A stretch of DNA of 64,000 nt from assembly GCF_039532605.1 (NCBI RefSeq), contig NZ_BAAARY010000004.1, positions 124,001 through 188,000 of the forward strand. The letters run 5' to 3'. The translations under genes and the position numbers were made by a program. The notes below the pieces were generated by a model. It was not told the origin of the DNA. It did no database searches and saw only the letters and a list, made by a program, of their open reading frames with translations. The DNA comes from Pilimelia columellifera. GTDB taxonomy: Bacteria > Actinomycetota > Actinomycetes > Mycobacteriales > Micromonosporaceae. Position 1 is the first letter of the stretch; each line of letters begins with the position of its first letter. Positions 38,116 to 48,145 of the stretch are shown piece after piece.

Positions 38116-40580
38116 CCCGCTCCCAGCGGATCGGCCTGACCGCCGGGGCGGCCACGTTCCTGGGCTCGGCGCCCCTGTCAACGTTGTTCGAGGGGCTGAC
38201 CTGGTTGGGACACAGCGTGGTCGCGGTGGCGTTCGTCGTCGGCGCCGCGCTGGCGGCCCGCCAGCTGCGACTGCCGACCTGGGCGGCCTCGGCGGCCGCG
38301 TCACTCGGCCTGCTGCTGGCGCTGACGCTGCTGTTTCCGACCGGCGAGGAGCTGCTCCGGGTGATCCCCACCCCGGACAGCGTGGCCGCCCTGGCTGGTC
38401 TGTTCGCCGAGTCCGGTCCGCTCATCCGGGCGAACGCCATCCCGGCGCCGAGCCTGCGACCGTTGGTGTTGGTGGCCACGGTCGGGGTCGGCGTCATCGC
38501 GCTGCTCGTGGATCTCATCGCGGTCGGGCTGCGCCGGCCCGCGCTGGCGGGGCTGCCGCTGCTGGCCGTCTACGCCGTCCCGGTGGCGATCCACCGCGAC
38601 AGCGCCCCGGCGCTGCCCTTCATCATCGGCGCGGCGGGGTTCCTCTGGCTGGTTGTCGTGGACCACGTCCATCGGGTACGCCAGTTCGGGCAACGGTTCG
38701 CCGCCGACGGCGGCGGCGTCGACTCCTGGGCGCCATCGCCGCTGGCGGCCGCCGGCCGGCGGATGGCGTTGGCGGGCGTGGTGTTGGCCGTCGCCGTGCC
38801 GCTGGCCATCCCTGGGCTGAGCGGGGGTCTGAAACCGGCCAGCTGGACCGGCCAAGGGCCGGGCAACGGCCCGGGCGGCGGCGTCGACCGGTTCCGGCTG
38901 GACCCGCTCGTCGAGCTGTCCGGCCGGCTGAACCAGTCCCAGACCGAGGAGCTTGCCAGGCTGACCACGGACGAACGTGAGCCCTACTATCTGAAGCTGG
39001 CCGTGGCCGACCGGGCGAGCCTGGACGGGTTCCGGAGCAGCCGACTGCGCGGAGAGCCGGTCGCCGAAGCGCTCTCCGGGCCCGTCTACCAGGCTCAGCT
39101 GCCGGAGGGACGACGGCACCGGGCCGAGGTCCGGCTCGCCGACGGGTTCGTCAGCAGCACCCTGCCGATCTTCTCGCAACTCGTCGATCTACGCGGGGCC
39201 GACGAGCGCTGGCGGTTGGCCGTCGACGAGGGGCTGGTGTTCACCGACCGCGACAGAACGGCCGGGCGGCGGTACTCGTTCAGCTACGTCCGGCCGTCGT
39301 TCACCACGCGGCAGCTGCGCCAGGCCACCGACGAACGGGACGCCGCCAACTACCCGGAGCTGACAGCGGTGCCCCGGGTCGCCGAAGTGGAGGCTCTGGT
39401 GCGCCGGCTCACCACCGACGCGGACAACGACTACGACCGGGTCCGAGCCCTCTATGACCATTTGTCGCCACGCAACGGGTTCTCCTACAGCACCTCCAGC
39501 GTCGAGGGCAGCAACGCCACCGCCATCGCGGCGTTCCTGGAGCGCAAGAGCGGCTTCTGCGAGCAGTACGCGGCCGCCCTGACCTGGCTCGCGCGGGCCG
39601 CCGGCGTGCCCGCGCGGGTCGCCCTCGGGTTCGCCGGGGGCAACAACCGTCAGGCGGACGGCAGCACGCTGCTGACGAACCGGAACCTGCACGCCTGGAC
39701 CGAGGTCTACTTCGACGGCGTGGGCTGGGTGCCGTTCGACGCGACGCCGAGCGCCGGCGTCCCCGGCGCCGTCCACCCGAGTTGGGCCCCGGACAACAGC
39801 CGGCCCGACCCGAGCGCCTCCGAGCCAGGCGCGAGCGACGGCGGGCAGACCCCGGAGTCGCCAGGGGCTTCCGGCGCGCCGAACCGGCAGCCCGACCGCG
39901 GCGCGGACCCAGGCGCGGACCTTGCCGTCGGGCAGCAACGCGCAGACGGGGACGGTGGAGGGCTGACAGCCGCGCTATCGGCCGTCGTCCTGGTGGTCGT
40001 GCTGGGGATGGCGATGCCGCTAAGCCGCTGGACGCTGCGCCGACGCCGACGCCGCCAGACCTTGCTGCCCGGTGGCAACTCCGCCGCCGGGCGGGACGAG
40101 CCCGCCACGGGACCGGCCGGCGCCGGACCGGTCGTGGTGGTCGCCGACGAAAGCCGGTGGCGCCACGGCGCGCATGCCGCCTGGGACGAGTTGACTGACC
40201 TCATGACCGACTACGCGGTCACGGTCGATCCCGTCCACACCCCACGGCAGCGCGTGGCACGGCTCCAGGCGGACGCTGGCCTGGCCGACGCCGCCGCCCG
40301 CGGGGCCGAGCTGCTGGGGGCGGCTGAGGAGCGGGCCCGCTACGCGCCGGAGCCGCTCCGGGACGTCAACCTGACAGAGTCCCTCACCCAGGTTCGCCGC
40401 CAACTGGCCGCTGGATCGACGCGATGGCGGCGGGTCAGGATCGCGCTGCTGCCGCCTTCGGTGCTGGCGCGCTGGCGGGGGACAACCCTCGGGCGGCTAG
40501 ACGCGCTCGTCGCCGGCTACGGCCGGCTGCGGTCGGCCCTCGGACAGCGGGCTCGTTCGCTGAGGCCGCGCCGGGCCTGA
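38112..40580 (+). CDS. TgpA-like membrane transglutaminase/protease
   Basis: 822 aa. An N-terminal block of about seven membrane helices (DUF3488-like, residues 1-230) is followed by an extracytoplasmic transglutaminase-like domain with the Cys-His-Asp triad in KSGFCEQYAAALTWLARAAG, NRNLHAWTEVYF and FDATP. A Pro/Gly/Ser-rich linker leads to one more membrane helix (ALSAVVLVVVLGMAM) and a cytoplasmic tail resembling DUF4129. It is the last gene of the moxR operon. Confidence 0.92.
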   Translation: MTRSQRIGLTAGAATFLGSAPLSTLFEGLTWLGHSVVAVAFVVGAALAARQLRLPTWAASAAASLGLLLALTLLFPTGEELLRVIPTPDSVAALAGLFAESGPLIRANAIPAPSLRPLVLVATVGVGVIALLVDLIAVGLRRPALAGLPLLAVYAVPVAIHRDSAPALPFIIGAAGFLWLVVVDHVHRVRQFGQRFAADGGGVDSWAPSPLAAAGRRMALAGVVLAVAVPLAIPGLSGGLKPASWTGQGPGNGPGGGVDRFRLDPLVELSGRLNQSQTEELARLTTDEREPYYLKLAVADRASLDGFRSSRLRGEPVAEALSGPVYQAQLPEGRRHRAEVRLADGFVSSTLPIFSQLVDLRGADERWRLAVDEGLVFTDRDRTAGRRYSFSYVRPSFTTRQLRQATDERDAANYPELTAVPRVAEVEALVRRLTTDADNDYDRVRALYDHLSPRNGFSYSTSSVEGSNATAIAAFLERKSGFCEQYAAALTWLARAAGVPARVALGFAGGNNRQADGSTLLTNRNLHAWTEVYFDGVGWVPFDATPSAGVPGAVHPSWAPDNSRPDPSASEPGASDGGQTPESPGASGAPNRQPDRGADPGADLAVGQQRADGDGGGLTAALSAVVLVVVLGMAMPLSRWTLRRRRRRQTLLPGGNSAAGRDEPATGPAGAGPVVVVADESRWRHGAHAAWDELTDLMTDYAVTVDPVHTPRQRVARLQADAGLADAAARGAELLGAAEERARYAPEPLRDVNLTESLTQVRRQLAAGSTRWRRVRIALLPPSVLARWRGTTLGRLDALVAGYGRLRSALGQRARSLRPRRA

Positions 40581-40584
40581 AACG

Positions 40585-40980
40585 TCAGCGGTGGCCTTCG
40601 GGCCGGCCGCGCCACCGCTCCTCAAGGCGGTCGATGAGCCCGCCGCGGCGGGGGGTGGCGCCAGCCCGGGTGCGGCGGGTGGCGGCCCCACCGACCACGC
40701 GCAGGTCCGGCGCCTGGCTCCGGCGCTGGGCGTGGACCGCGAAGACGGCGGCGCCCAACATCACCAGGAAGCCGGCCAGGCCGATCGGCAACGCTTTGAC
40801 GGCCGTGCCGTACACGAGAAGGCCAAGGCCGGCGAGGACGGCGACGGCGGCGACCGCGTAACGGCGACGGGTGTGATGCTTCGGATCATTGGCCCGGACA
40901 GCCGAAGCGAACTTCGGGTCATCAGCCAGCGAACGCTCGATCTGCTCGAACAGTCGCTGCTCGTGCTCCGAGAGCGGCAC
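40585..40980 (-). CDS. DUF3040 membrane protein
   Basis: 131 aa, actinobacterial DUF3040. The N-terminal MPLSEHEQRLFEQIERSLADDPKFA is the family signature. Two hydrophobic segments follow (AVAAVAVLAGLGLLVYG and ALPIGLAGFLVMLGAAVF), then a basic tail. Function is unknown. It converges with the transglutaminase gene, with 4 bp between the two stops. The C-terminal tail is Arg/Gly-rich. Confidence 0.9.
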   Translation of the reverse strand: MPLSEHEQRLFEQIERSLADDPKFASAVRANDPKHHTRRRYAVAAVAVLAGLGLLVYGTAVKALPIGLAGFLVMLGAAVFAVHAQRRSQAPDLRVVGGAATRRTRAGATPRRGGLIDRLEERWRGRPEGHR

Positions 40981-41085
40981 GGCACTCCTCCCGTTCGGGC
41001 TGAACGTCGAGCCGCCTGCGCGAGCTGCGACGGGGCAAATGGGGACTGAGAAACACGGGCGCCAGGTCCCGCGTCCAGCACAAGT

Positions 41086-42381
41086 CTACGAGGGTGGAGG
41101 CGGGTCGGAAAGCGGGACGACCGACCGCCTACGGCTATTTTCCGCCTGGTTCCCGCCCGGCGACGGCAGCAGACTGGCCGGCTTCACGACAGAACGCCCG
41201 AAACGGGCAGCCGCCGCGTCCGTCGCGCGCTCAGCCTCACGCCAGGACTCGACCCCCGACTCCCCCAGCGCCAACTGCTCGACCTGCCCGTCAGCGGCCG
41301 TGAGTCCCTCGACCCGCACTCCCACGAGCCGGACCAGTGGCCCGCCCGGACGGGACTGAGCCGCCGTCACCTCAGCGGTCAGCTCCTGTGCCACCGAGAA
41401 GATCTCCCGGCCGACATCGGTGCCGCGAGGCAGGGTTCGCGACCGGCTCATGGTGGCGAAGTCCGGCGTCCGGATCTTCACCGCCACCGTCCGACCGACC
41501 AGCGCCGCCGCCCGCAATCGAACGGCGACCCGGCCCGCCAACGCAAGCAGGGTCCGCCGCGCCTGGGCTCCGGCGAGGTCGCAGTCGTGCTCGAAGGTGG
41601 TCTCCGCGCTGATCGACCGTTCCGCCCTCCCAGGCACGACCGCGCGCGGGTCACGACCGTTCGCCAGGTCGGCCAAATGGTTGGCGGCCGCCGCGCCGAC
41701 ACCCTGGCGAAGCAGCCCGGGCGGGGCGTCAGCGACGTCCCCGACGGTGGTCAGGCCGAGGCGACGCAGCCGCTCGGCCGCCTTGCCCCCCACCCCCCAC
41801 AGCGCCCTCACCGGAAGCGGCCGGAGGAATTCGGCCACCCGACCGACCGGCACGACAAGCATGCCGTCGGGCTTGGCCCGGGCCGAGGCGACCTTCGCCA
41901 CGAACTTCGTCGGAGCCACCCCCACCGAACACGGCAGGCCGAGCTGTTCGTTGACGCGCCGCCGGAGCGTCACTGCGATGGCCGCGGGGGCCCCGAACAG
42001 GCGCCGGGCGCCGGAGACATCGAGGAACGCCTCGTCCAGCGACAGCGGCTCGACCAGCGGCGTCACCGACCGGAAGATCTCCATGAGCGCCTGGGACGCG
42101 GCCTGGTAGGCAGGGAAGCTCGGGGGAAGGAACACCGCGCGCGGGCACAGCGCCCGGGCCCGAGCCGTCGGCATGGCGCTCCGGACACCGTAGGCTCGGG
42201 CCTCGTAGCTGGCCGAGCTGACCACGCCGCGCGGCCCGACGCCGCCGACGACCACCGGCCGGCCGCGCAGCTCCGGACGGGCCAGCACCTCCACCGAGGC
42301 GAAGAAGGCGTCCATGTCGACGTGCAGGATGGGGCTGCCGCTGTCCGGGTCAATCCCTCCGTCGCCGCCGATGCCGCCCAT
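41086..42381 (-). CDS. dinB: DNA polymerase IV (DinB, Y-family)
   Basis: 431-aa translesion polymerase. The catalytic motifs are complete: HVDMDAFFASVE at the N-terminus and the SLDEAFLDVSG acidic pair. The thumb helix-hairpin-helix (LWGVGGKAAERLRRLGLTTVGDVA) and the little-finger domain follow. The start ATG 42381 lies 6 nt after TAGCCT without a Shine-Dalgarno (leaderless). No LexA box is seen at its promoter, so it is probably not part of the SOS operon next door. Confidence 0.95.
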   Translation of the reverse strand: MGGIGGDGGIDPDSGSPILHVDMDAFFASVEVLARPELRGRPVVVGGVGPRGVVSSASYEARAYGVRSAMPTARARALCPRAVFLPPSFPAYQAASQALMEIFRSVTPLVEPLSLDEAFLDVSGARRLFGAPAAIAVTLRRRVNEQLGLPCSVGVAPTKFVAKVASARAKPDGMLVVPVGRVAEFLRPLPVRALWGVGGKAAERLRRLGLTTVGDVADAPPGLLRQGVGAAAANHLADLANGRDPRAVVPGRAERSISAETTFEHDCDLAGAQARRTLLALAGRVAVRLRAAALVGRTVAVKIRTPDFATMSRSRTLPRGTDVGREIFSVAQELTAEVTAAQSRPGGPLVRLVGVRVEGLTAADGQVEQLALGESGVESWREAERATDAAAARFGRSVVKPASLLPSPGGNQAENSRRRSVVPLSDPPPPS

Positions 42382-42417
42382 GCGGGCAGGCTAGCGGCCG
42401 GGGGTGACAGAACGGCG

Positions 42418-43170
42418 TCAGCCCGACGCGCGGGCGAGCAGGTGGAGCTGAGCGGCGATGTCGCGGTACGGCGCACGGTCGCACACGGCAAGCTCAAGCT
42501 CGGTCAGCGCCTGCGGGTCCGCCTCGGCGACGGCCGCCGGCGTCAGATCGACAAAGACCCGGATCCCGTGCGCCTGCTCGACCCGCAGGCCGGCGGCCGA
42601 CAGCAGGTCGGTCGCGGTGGTGACGTCGTAACGGCGGGGCGCCGGCGCACGGCCGGGCCCGGAGGGCTCCGCCAGCGCCGCGCGGGCCGGCCCGAGCTGG
42701 CCGTTGATCATCCGGGAAAGCACCGCGGCGGCCCGGTTGGCCACGATGACGCTGGCCGCGCCGCCGGGGCGCAGCGCGGCGACCATACCGGCGACCACCG
42801 CGGCCGGATCGTCCACCACCTCAAGCACCGCATGGCACAACACGAGATCGACGCTCCCGGCGGCCGCGACGGCGCCGAGATCGTCGGCATCGGCCTGGAC
42901 GGCGCTCACCCGGTCGGCGACGCCGGCCTCGGCGGCACGCCGGTTGAGCGCGGCGAGCGCGTCCGGGTTGGCGTCGACGACGCTGACGCGGTGACCGGCC
43001 TGGGCCAGCGGAACAGCGAAACCGCCGGTGCCCCCGCCGACGTCGACGATCGACAGCTCGCGGCCGGCGGAGCGGGCGAGTTCGGCGCGCAGCGCCGCCC
43101 AGACCACAGCGGTGCGTGGGGTCGCGGCGGTGGGCGCAGTGGCGTCCGGGCCGAGCGGTTGGTGTTCCAC
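42418..43170 (-). CDS. SAM-dependent class I methyltransferase
   Basis: 250 aa. Motif I is IVDVGGGTGGFAVPLAQ, followed by VVDANPDALAAL and DLVLCHAVLEVVDDP, the usual Methyltransferase_11 core. The substrate is not recognisable; the C-terminal half is typical of small-molecule or tRNA-modifying enzymes. GTG 43170 lies 6 nt after TAGGCT with no Shine-Dalgarno. It sits between dnaE2 and dinB but has its own promoter-like element. Confidence 0.88.
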   Translation of the reverse strand: MEHQPLGPDATAPTAATPRTAVVWAALRAELARSAGRELSIVDVGGGTGGFAVPLAQAGHRVSVVDANPDALAALNRRAAEAGVADRVSAVQADADDLGAVAAAGSVDLVLCHAVLEVVDDPAAVVAGMVAALRPGGAASVIVANRAAAVLSRMINGQLGPARAALAEPSGPGRAPAPRRYDVTTATDLLSAAGLRVEQAHGIRVFVDLTPAAVAEADPQALTELELAVCDRAPYRDIAAQLHLLARASG

Positions 43171-43217
43171 CGTCGCAGCCTAACCACCCGGCCCGGCCGT
43201 GGGTTGTCGGCCCGACG

Positions 43218-46200
43218 TCACCGGAAGTCCCGGGAGGTGACCCTGGCCGGCGGGGTGAGCGCGGTCAACTCGTCAGCCACCAGATTGATCACCGACTCGT
43301 GCTTCTCCAGGCGACCCCGCACCACCAGGGCGCCACTGGAGCGGGCCACCTGACGGCGCCGGCGCCACAGGCCCGGGGAACAGACCACGTTGAGCATGCC
43401 GGTCTCGTCCTCCAGGTTGAGGAAGGTGATCCCGCCGGCGGTCGCCGGCCGCTGCCGGTGCGTCACCAGCCCGCCCACCCGGACCCGGGCGCCGGAGGGA
43501 AGCTCGGCCAGCCGGGCGACCGGCGTCGCCTCCGACCGGGTCAATTCCTCACGCAGGAAGGCCACCGGATGGGTGTCCGGCGCCATCCCGGTCGCCCACA
43601 CATCAGCCACCAGCGCCTCCAGGTCAGACATCCCAGGCAGGGTCGGCGGCTCAGGCGTGCCCAGGGCAAGCCGGCCGACGCGCTCCTGCGCCGCCGACCC
43701 GGCCAGCCACAACGCCTGCCGTCGCGACAACCCGAAGCCGGCGAAGGCGTCCGCGGTCGCCAGCGCTTCCAACGCCGCCGACGAGGCGCCCGTGCGCCGG
43801 GACACGTCAGCCAGGTCCCGGAACGGGCCACGGGCGCGGCGCTCCGCCTCGATCGTCGCGGCCAGCTCCGCCCCCACCGCCCGCACGCTCGACAACCCCA
43901 GCCGCACCGCCGGGCCGGCCAGCCCCCACCGGTGGGGCGGCTCGCCGGGCGTGCTGCCCCACCTGGTCTCGGCGGTCGCCTCCAACGTCGCGTCCGCCCC
44001 GCTGAGGTTGATGTCCGGGCGACGCACCTGGACGCCGTGCCGGCGGGCGTCGTCCGACAACGACTGTGGCGAGTAGAAGCCCATCGGCTGGTTGTTGAGC
44101 AACGCCGCGCAGAACGCCGCCGGGTGGTGCCGCTTGAGCCAGGCGCTGGCATACACCAGGTACGCGAAACTCATCGCGTGACTCTCCGGGAACCCGTAGC
44201 TGGCGAACGCCGACAGTTTGAGATAGATGTCGTCGGCGACGGGGCCCGTGATGCCGTTGGCGGCCATGCCCGCGTAGAGCCGCTCCCGTAGCTGGGCCAT
44301 CCGCTCGGCGGAACGTTTCGAGCCCATCGCCCGGCGCAGCTGGTCGGCGGCGACCGCGTCGAAGCCGGCCACGTCCATCGCCAACTGCATCATCTGCTCC
44401 TGGAACAGCGGCACGCCCAGAGTCTTGCCCAAGGCGTTGCGCATCAACGGATGCGGCACCGTCGCCTCCTCCAGCTCGTTGCGGCGCCGGATGTACGGGT
44501 GCACCGAACCGCCCTGGATCGGGCCGGGGCGGATCAGCGCCACCTCGACCACCAGGTCGTAGAACTCGCGGGGTTTGAGCCGCGGCAGTGTCGCCAGCTG
44601 CGCCCGGCTCTCCACCTGGAACACCCCGACCGCGTCCGCCCGGCACAACATCTCGTACACCTCGGGGTCGTCCAACGGCATCTCGGCCAGCTCGAGGCGC
44701 TGCCCGATGAGGTCGAACCCGTCGTGCAGAGCGCCGAGCATTCCCAGCCCCAGCAGATCGAACTTGACCAGGCCCACCGCCGCGCAGTCGTCCTTGTCCC
44801 ACTGCAGGACGCTGCGGCCGGGCATCCGGGCCCACTCCACCGGACACACCTCGATCACCGGACGGTCGCAGATGACCATGCCGCCGGAGTGGATGCCCAG
44901 GTGTCGCGGAAAGGTCATCAGCTCGTTGGCATACGCCACCACCTGCTCGGGAACGCCCTCGATCTCGCTGGCGTCGATGCTGCGCCAGCGGTCGATCTGC
45001 TTGCTCCAGGCGTCCTGCTGGCCGGTCGAGAAACCGAACGCCCTGGCGATGTCCCGCACCGCCGACTTCGGCCGGTACGAGATGACATTGGCGACCTGGG
45101 CGGCATGGCGCCGGCCGTACCGGCCGTAGACGTGCTGGATCACCTCCTCCCGGCGGCGGGACTCGATGTCGACGTCGATGTCGGGCGGGCCGTCCCGCTC
45201 CGGGGACAGGAACCGCTCGAACAACAGCCCGTACCGCACCGCGTCCACGTTGGTGATCCACAGGGCGTAGCAGACGGCGGAGTTGGCCGCCGAGCCGCGG
45301 CCCTGACAGTAGATGTCGTTGTCCCGGCAGAACCTCACGATGTCGTGAACGACGAGAAAGTACCCGGCGAAGCCCAACTGCTCGATCGTCGCCAGCTCAC
45401 GGTCGATCTGCTCGTACGCCGCCCGCGCCGCCTGCCGTGGCCCGTACCGGACCTGGGCGCCCTCGAACGCCAACTGCCGCAGCCACGACATCTCGGTGTG
45501 CCCGTCGGGCACCGGGTGGTCCGGCAGCTTCGGGGCGACCAGACTCAGGTCGAAGGCCAGCTCAGCGCCCAGCCGGGAGGCGCCGGCCACCGCGCCCGGG
45601 TACGCGGCGAACCGGGCGGCCATCTCCGCCCCGGAACGCAGATGCGCCGTGCCGGCCGCCGGCAGCCAGCCGTCCATCTCGTCCAGGCTGCGCCGGGCCC
45701 GGACCGCGGCCACCGCAGTCGCCAACCGCCGCCGCGCCGGCACGGCATAGTGGACGTTGTTCGTGGCCACCATCGGCAGCCGGCACGCCTGGGCCAGCTC
45801 CGCCAGGGCGTCGTTGCGGTCGCCGTCGGCGGGATCGCCGTGGTCAGTGAGCTCGACGACGACGTTGCCCGTGCCGAACAGCTCGACCAACCGGCGCAGC
45901 TCCCGCTCGGCGGGCTCCGGCCCGCCCCGCGCCAACGCCATCGGCGCCGCGCCCTTACGGCAACCGGTCAGGGCCACCACCTGCCCGTCGAGCTGGCCGG
46001 CGAGCTCCGCCAACGGCGGGTAGAGCGGGCGACCCTTCTCCCCGCCGGCCAGGTGCGCCAAGGACATCGCCCGGGCCAGCAGCGCGTACCCGGCCGGGCC
46101 ACGGGCCAACAGCAACAGGTGCTCACCTTCCGGGTCGGCCTGACCGTTCTGGGGTCCGGTCAGGCCCAGCGACAGCTCCGCCCCGAAAACGGTGGGCAGG

Positions 46201-46565
46201 CCGAGGGCGCGGGCCGCCTCGGCGAACCGGACCACCCCGTAGAAGCCGTCGTGGTCGGTGAGGGCGAGCGCCGTCAACCCCAGCCGGTCAGCCTCGGCCG
46301 CCAGCTCCTCCGGATGGCTGGCGCCGTCGAGGAAACTGAAGTTGCTATGACAGTGCAGCTCGGCGTACCGGGCGGCCTCTCCGGCGGCGTCCTTTCCGGC
46401 GGGACGACGGTCGCGGTGGCTGGCGGGCAGGGTGTACGGGGCGCGACGGCGGCTGAAAGCCGGGCCGTCCCCTCCGTCGGTCTCGACAGGCAACAGGTCA
46501 GGCGCCGCGGACGAGAGTCGACGCTCCAGCTCCGACCAGGGCATCGGCGGGTTGCTCCAGCCCAT
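43218..46565 (-). CDS. dnaE2: DnaE2, error-prone DNA polymerase III alpha subunit of the mutasome
   Basis: 1115 aa. Translesion C-family polymerase working with ImuA' and ImuB in damage-induced mutagenesis. The PHP domain (ELHCHSNFSFLDGASHPEELA), the acidic catalytic motif PDIDVDIESRRREEVIQ, palm and fingers, and an OB-fold domain (VGGLVTHRQRPATAGGITFLNLEDE) are all visible. ATG 46565 has CAGGAG 8 nt upstream and starts 17 nt after imuB. It is the last gene of the SOS operon. Confidence 0.96.
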   Translation of the reverse strand: MGWSNPPMPWSELERRLSSAAPDLLPVETDGGDGPAFSRRRAPYTLPASHRDRRPAGKDAAGEAARYAELHCHSNFSFLDGASHPEELAAEADRLGLTALALTDHDGFYGVVRFAEAARALGLPTVFGAELSLGLTGPQNGQADPEGEHLLLLARGPAGYALLARAMSLAHLAGGEKGRPLYPPLAELAGQLDGQVVALTGCRKGAAPMALARGGPEPAERELRRLVELFGTGNVVVELTDHGDPADGDRNDALAELAQACRLPMVATNNVHYAVPARRRLATAVAAVRARRSLDEMDGWLPAAGTAHLRSGAEMAARFAAYPGAVAGASRLGAELAFDLSLVAPKLPDHPVPDGHTEMSWLRQLAFEGAQVRYGPRQAARAAYEQIDRELATIEQLGFAGYFLVVHDIVRFCRDNDIYCQGRGSAANSAVCYALWITNVDAVRYGLLFERFLSPERDGPPDIDVDIESRRREEVIQHVYGRYGRRHAAQVANVISYRPKSAVRDIARAFGFSTGQQDAWSKQIDRWRSIDASEIEGVPEQVVAYANELMTFPRHLGIHSGGMVICDRPVIEVCPVEWARMPGRSVLQWDKDDCAAVGLVKFDLLGLGMLGALHDGFDLIGQRLELAEMPLDDPEVYEMLCRADAVGVFQVESRAQLATLPRLKPREFYDLVVEVALIRPGPIQGGSVHPYIRRRNELEEATVPHPLMRNALGKTLGVPLFQEQMMQLAMDVAGFDAVAADQLRRAMGSKRSAERMAQLRERLYAGMAANGITGPVADDIYLKLSAFASYGFPESHAMSFAYLVYASAWLKRHHPAAFCAALLNNQPMGFYSPQSLSDDARRHGVQVRRPDINLSGADATLEATAETRWGSTPGEPPHRWGLAGPAVRLGLSSVRAVGAELAATIEAERRARGPFRDLADVSRRTGASSAALEALATADAFAGFGLSRRQALWLAGSAAQERVGRLALGTPEPPTLPGMSDLEALVADVWATGMAPDTHPVAFLREELTRSEATPVARLAELPSGARVRVGGLVTHRQRPATAGGITFLNLEDETGMLNVVCSPGLWRRRRQVARSSGALVVRGRLEKHESVINLVADELTALTPPARVTSRDFR

Positions 46566-46582
46566 CTCAACGACTCCTGCGC

Positions 46583-48145
46583 TCAGTCATACCACGCCTC
46601 CACGCTCCACTGGCCGGCGGACAAGGCCAGCAACGCGGCCCGGCCGTCGGCCAGGGACACCTGGAATCTGGCCTGCCGCAGCGCCTGGCTCGGCGACCAC
46701 CACTTCTCCTCCACCGGCCACGGCCCCGCCCAACCGGTGATCTCCACTGTGGGGCCGGCGGCCAGAGAGCAACGGACGGGAACGCCGCTCAGCCCCAACC
46801 GGCCGTCGACGCGCACCACCTCGCCGGAGGCGTCCCACACCGCGGCGGGCAGCGGCGACGGCAACACCACCGCAGGCGACGGCGACGGCAACCGGCCTGG
46901 CCAGGGGGCCTGGATCTGACCTGGGTCGGGCTGACGCCGCTCGCCCCACGGGACGAGTCGGGACTGGTCGACGCTGCGGCGCCCCCCACCGAGAACGGCT
47001 GTGACCACACCGTCGGGGCCGAGCAGGCCCTGGACTCTGGTCAACGCCCGGTGTGCCCGCTGCGTCTCCGCGCCCGGCTCGCCCCACAGGCCGGGCTGCT
47101 GCCCCAGGCCTCGCAGCACCCCGCCGGGCGACAGTCGCAGCCGGACGATCCCGGCGGTAGGCCGCCCCACCGCGCTGCCGGCGCCGGGACGGGCCGCCGG
47201 GGACAGCCACCCGTCCAGCTGCCAGCGGACCCGGTCGGCGATCGCCGCCGCGGTGAGCAGCCCGTCGTGACGCCAGGTCCGGCGGAGGCGCTCGCCGGCT
47301 GCGGTGAGCGCCTCGATCTCCAGTTGGGCGCAGGCCAGCCCGTGCCCGGCGAGCCGGTCGTGGAGCCGCTCGGCCAATGCCCTGGCGGCGAAGGCCGCAG
47401 CGTCGACCCGCTCCAACGGCGCCTCGTATCCGTCGGTGACGTCCAGGTCCGGGGGCGGCTGCCGGATCGCCAACGCCCGGGTGTCGTGGCCGCTGGCGAG
47501 CCGGTGCGCCCAGGCGCCGTCAGCGCCGAAGCGGGAGAGCACATCGGCGGCGGGGAGCGCGGCGAACTGCCCCAGGGTGTGGACGCCGAGCCGGCGCAGC
47601 AGGTCGACCAGGGCGGGCCGACCGAGTGCGGTGACCGTGATGTCGGCCAGGAACCCGGGCGTGCCGGCCTCCGGAATGATCCGTCCGAGCCGGGCGGCCA
47701 GTCCGGCGGCGAACACGCCGTCGGCGATGCCAATCTGGGATTCGACCGCGCACTCCTGGGCGACCTGCTCGACGATCCGCTCGGCGGCCGGCTCCTCGCC
47801 GCCGTGGTAGCGGGCCGGCCCCCGGGCCGCCAGCGCGCACGCCCCCGGCCGGATGACCTCGACGCCGGCGGCGATCGCCTCGACCGCCGTCAGCACCGGC
47901 TCGAAGGCGCGGGCGTCCCGCCCCGGATCATGTTCCAGGACGATGCTCTCCGGGCAGCGGTGCTGGGCCTCCCGACGCCGCAGGCCCCGGCGGACGCCTT
48001 CGGCCCGGGCGGCCGGGGAGCAGGCGATCACCCTGTTGGCGCGAAGGACGACCACCGGCAGATGGGCCGGTGTGCCGTCGACGAGCTGGGCGGCGGTGAC
48101 CGGCCAGTCCGGACACCAGAGCACCAGGGTGCGGACGACGCTCAC
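46583..48145 (-). CDS. imuB: ImuB, catalytically inactive Y-family polymerase of the mutasome
   Basis: 520 aa. It has a Y-family architecture but lacks the catalytic acidic residues: the VDMDAFF site is VLWCPDWPVTAAQL and the SLDEAF site reads RPGACALAARG. This is the known ImuB condition: it acts as an adaptor between the beta clamp, ImuA' and DnaE2. The finger and palm region (GVADGVFAAGLAARLG) and a C-terminal OB-like part remain. It overlaps imuA' by 4 bp. Confidence 0.94.
   Translation of the reverse strand: MSVVRTLVLWCPDWPVTAAQLVDGTPAHLPVVVLRANRVIACSPAARAEGVRRGLRRREAQHRCPESIVLEHDPGRDARAFEPVLTAVEAIAAGVEVIRPGACALAARGPARYHGGEEPAAERIVEQVAQECAVESQIGIADGVFAAGLAARLGRIIPEAGTPGFLADITVTALGRPALVDLLRRLGVHTLGQFAALPAADVLSRFGADGAWAHRLASGHDTRALAIRQPPPDLDVTDGYEAPLERVDAAAFAARALAERLHDRLAGHGLACAQLEIEALTAAGERLRRTWRHDGLLTAAAIADRVRWQLDGWLSPAARPGAGSAVGRPTAGIVRLRLSPGGVLRGLGQQPGLWGEPGAETQRAHRALTRVQGLLGPDGVVTAVLGGGRRSVDQSRLVPWGERRQPDPGQIQAPWPGRLPSPSPAVVLPSPLPAAVWDASGEVVRVDGRLGLSGVPVRCSLAAGPTVEITGWAGPWPVEEKWWSPSQALRQARFQVSLADGRAALLALSAGQWSVEAWYD

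Noticed and set aside
41086..42393. dinB as part of the SOS operon
   Set aside because: It has its own leaderless promoter-like TAGCCT and no TCGAAC-N4-GTTCGA box; it is separated from dnaE2 by the methyltransferase gene.
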